Positions 63,970 to 64,000 of a stretch of DNA of 64,000 nt are shown here, piece after piece. Both the position numbers and the translations under genes were made by a program. The stretch comes from Candidatus Tisiphia endosymbiont of Melanophora roralis (GTDB taxonomy: Bacteria > Pseudomonadota > Alphaproteobacteria > Rickettsiales > Rickettsiaceae): NCBI RefSeq assembly GCF_964026575.1, contig NZ_OZ032161.1, forward strand, positions 930,001 through 994,000. Direction: 5' to 3'. Within the stretch, counting starts at the first letter, position 1; each line of letters starts with the position of its first letter. The notes below the pieces were generated by a model. It saw only the letters and a list, made by a program, of their open reading frames with translations, searched no databases and was not told where the DNA came from.

Positions 63970-64000
63970 TCACGACTGTCGAAAGTTCAACAAACGTCAT

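Overview
The window looks like an AT-rich chromosome segment of an obligate intracellular alphaproteobacterium of the Rickettsiaceae (Rickettsia or a close relative such as Megaira-type endosymbionts). The evidence is the low GC, a conserved core (alaS, pal, lpxK, an LpxL-type acyltransferase, aminopeptidase P), many ankyrin/TPR proteins, several toxin-antitoxin loci, palindromic elements inserted into genes, and a high density of decayed insertion sequences. The genus cannot be fixed from the sequence alone.

Layout. 1-2553: ankyrin-repeat protein running off the left edge. 2700-6450: vapBC, an XRE regulator divergent from a small membrane protein, IS21 and resolvase remnants, and higBA. 6704-14318: a surface-glycan type locus with wecC-wecB-GT4-GT4/HAD-radical SAM-polysaccharide deacetylase on the minus strand, met head-on by a ComB-like gene. 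14900-16035: Tn3 transposase remnant interrupted by a 928-bp IS5-family copy. 16093-29309: the most unusual block. It holds a 2499-residue protein with a Ulp1-like (CE clan) protease at each end, a SecA-like motor, a J-domain and an OTU-like motif; an upstream 690-residue glycine-zipper/TPR partner; and a divergent 1127-residue LuxR-HTH/transmembrane/NB-ARC/TPR protein. 29270-36920: a graveyard of IS4, IS21, IS481/IS1634 and MITE-like elements around a coiled-coil protein, a truncated RhuM gene, an HU-like gene, a truncated pcm and a broken relBE. 36971-42228: a plasmid- or phage-like element with a split LuxR-type gene pair, a DUF1376 replication protein, DnaA boxes, a small repressor and a large serine recombinase ending inside tRNA-Ser. 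42375-48640: IS110, IS1380, IS5, IS481 and IS3 remnants, plus an ankyrin protein. 48639-63871: mostly stable core, with aminopeptidase P, a second XRE/small-membrane-protein module, LpxL-type and LpxK lipid A enzymes, an SMR transporter, an exported adenosine deaminase, a GspL/PilMN-like plus PilO-like pair, alaS and pal.

How the parts fit. wecB/wecC would supply UDP-ManNAcA to the two glycosyltransferases, with the radical SAM, deacetylase and ComB-like products as candidate tailoring enzymes for an unknown glycan or small molecule. The 16-29 kb block resembles the large modular effector or toxin-antidote genes known in Rickettsiales reproductive parasites: a smaller gene precedes a giant gene with deubiquitinase-type proteases. 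Here a SecA-like ATPase, a J-domain and a membrane-tethered STAND regulator are added. This is inferred from domains and layout; no function has been shown.
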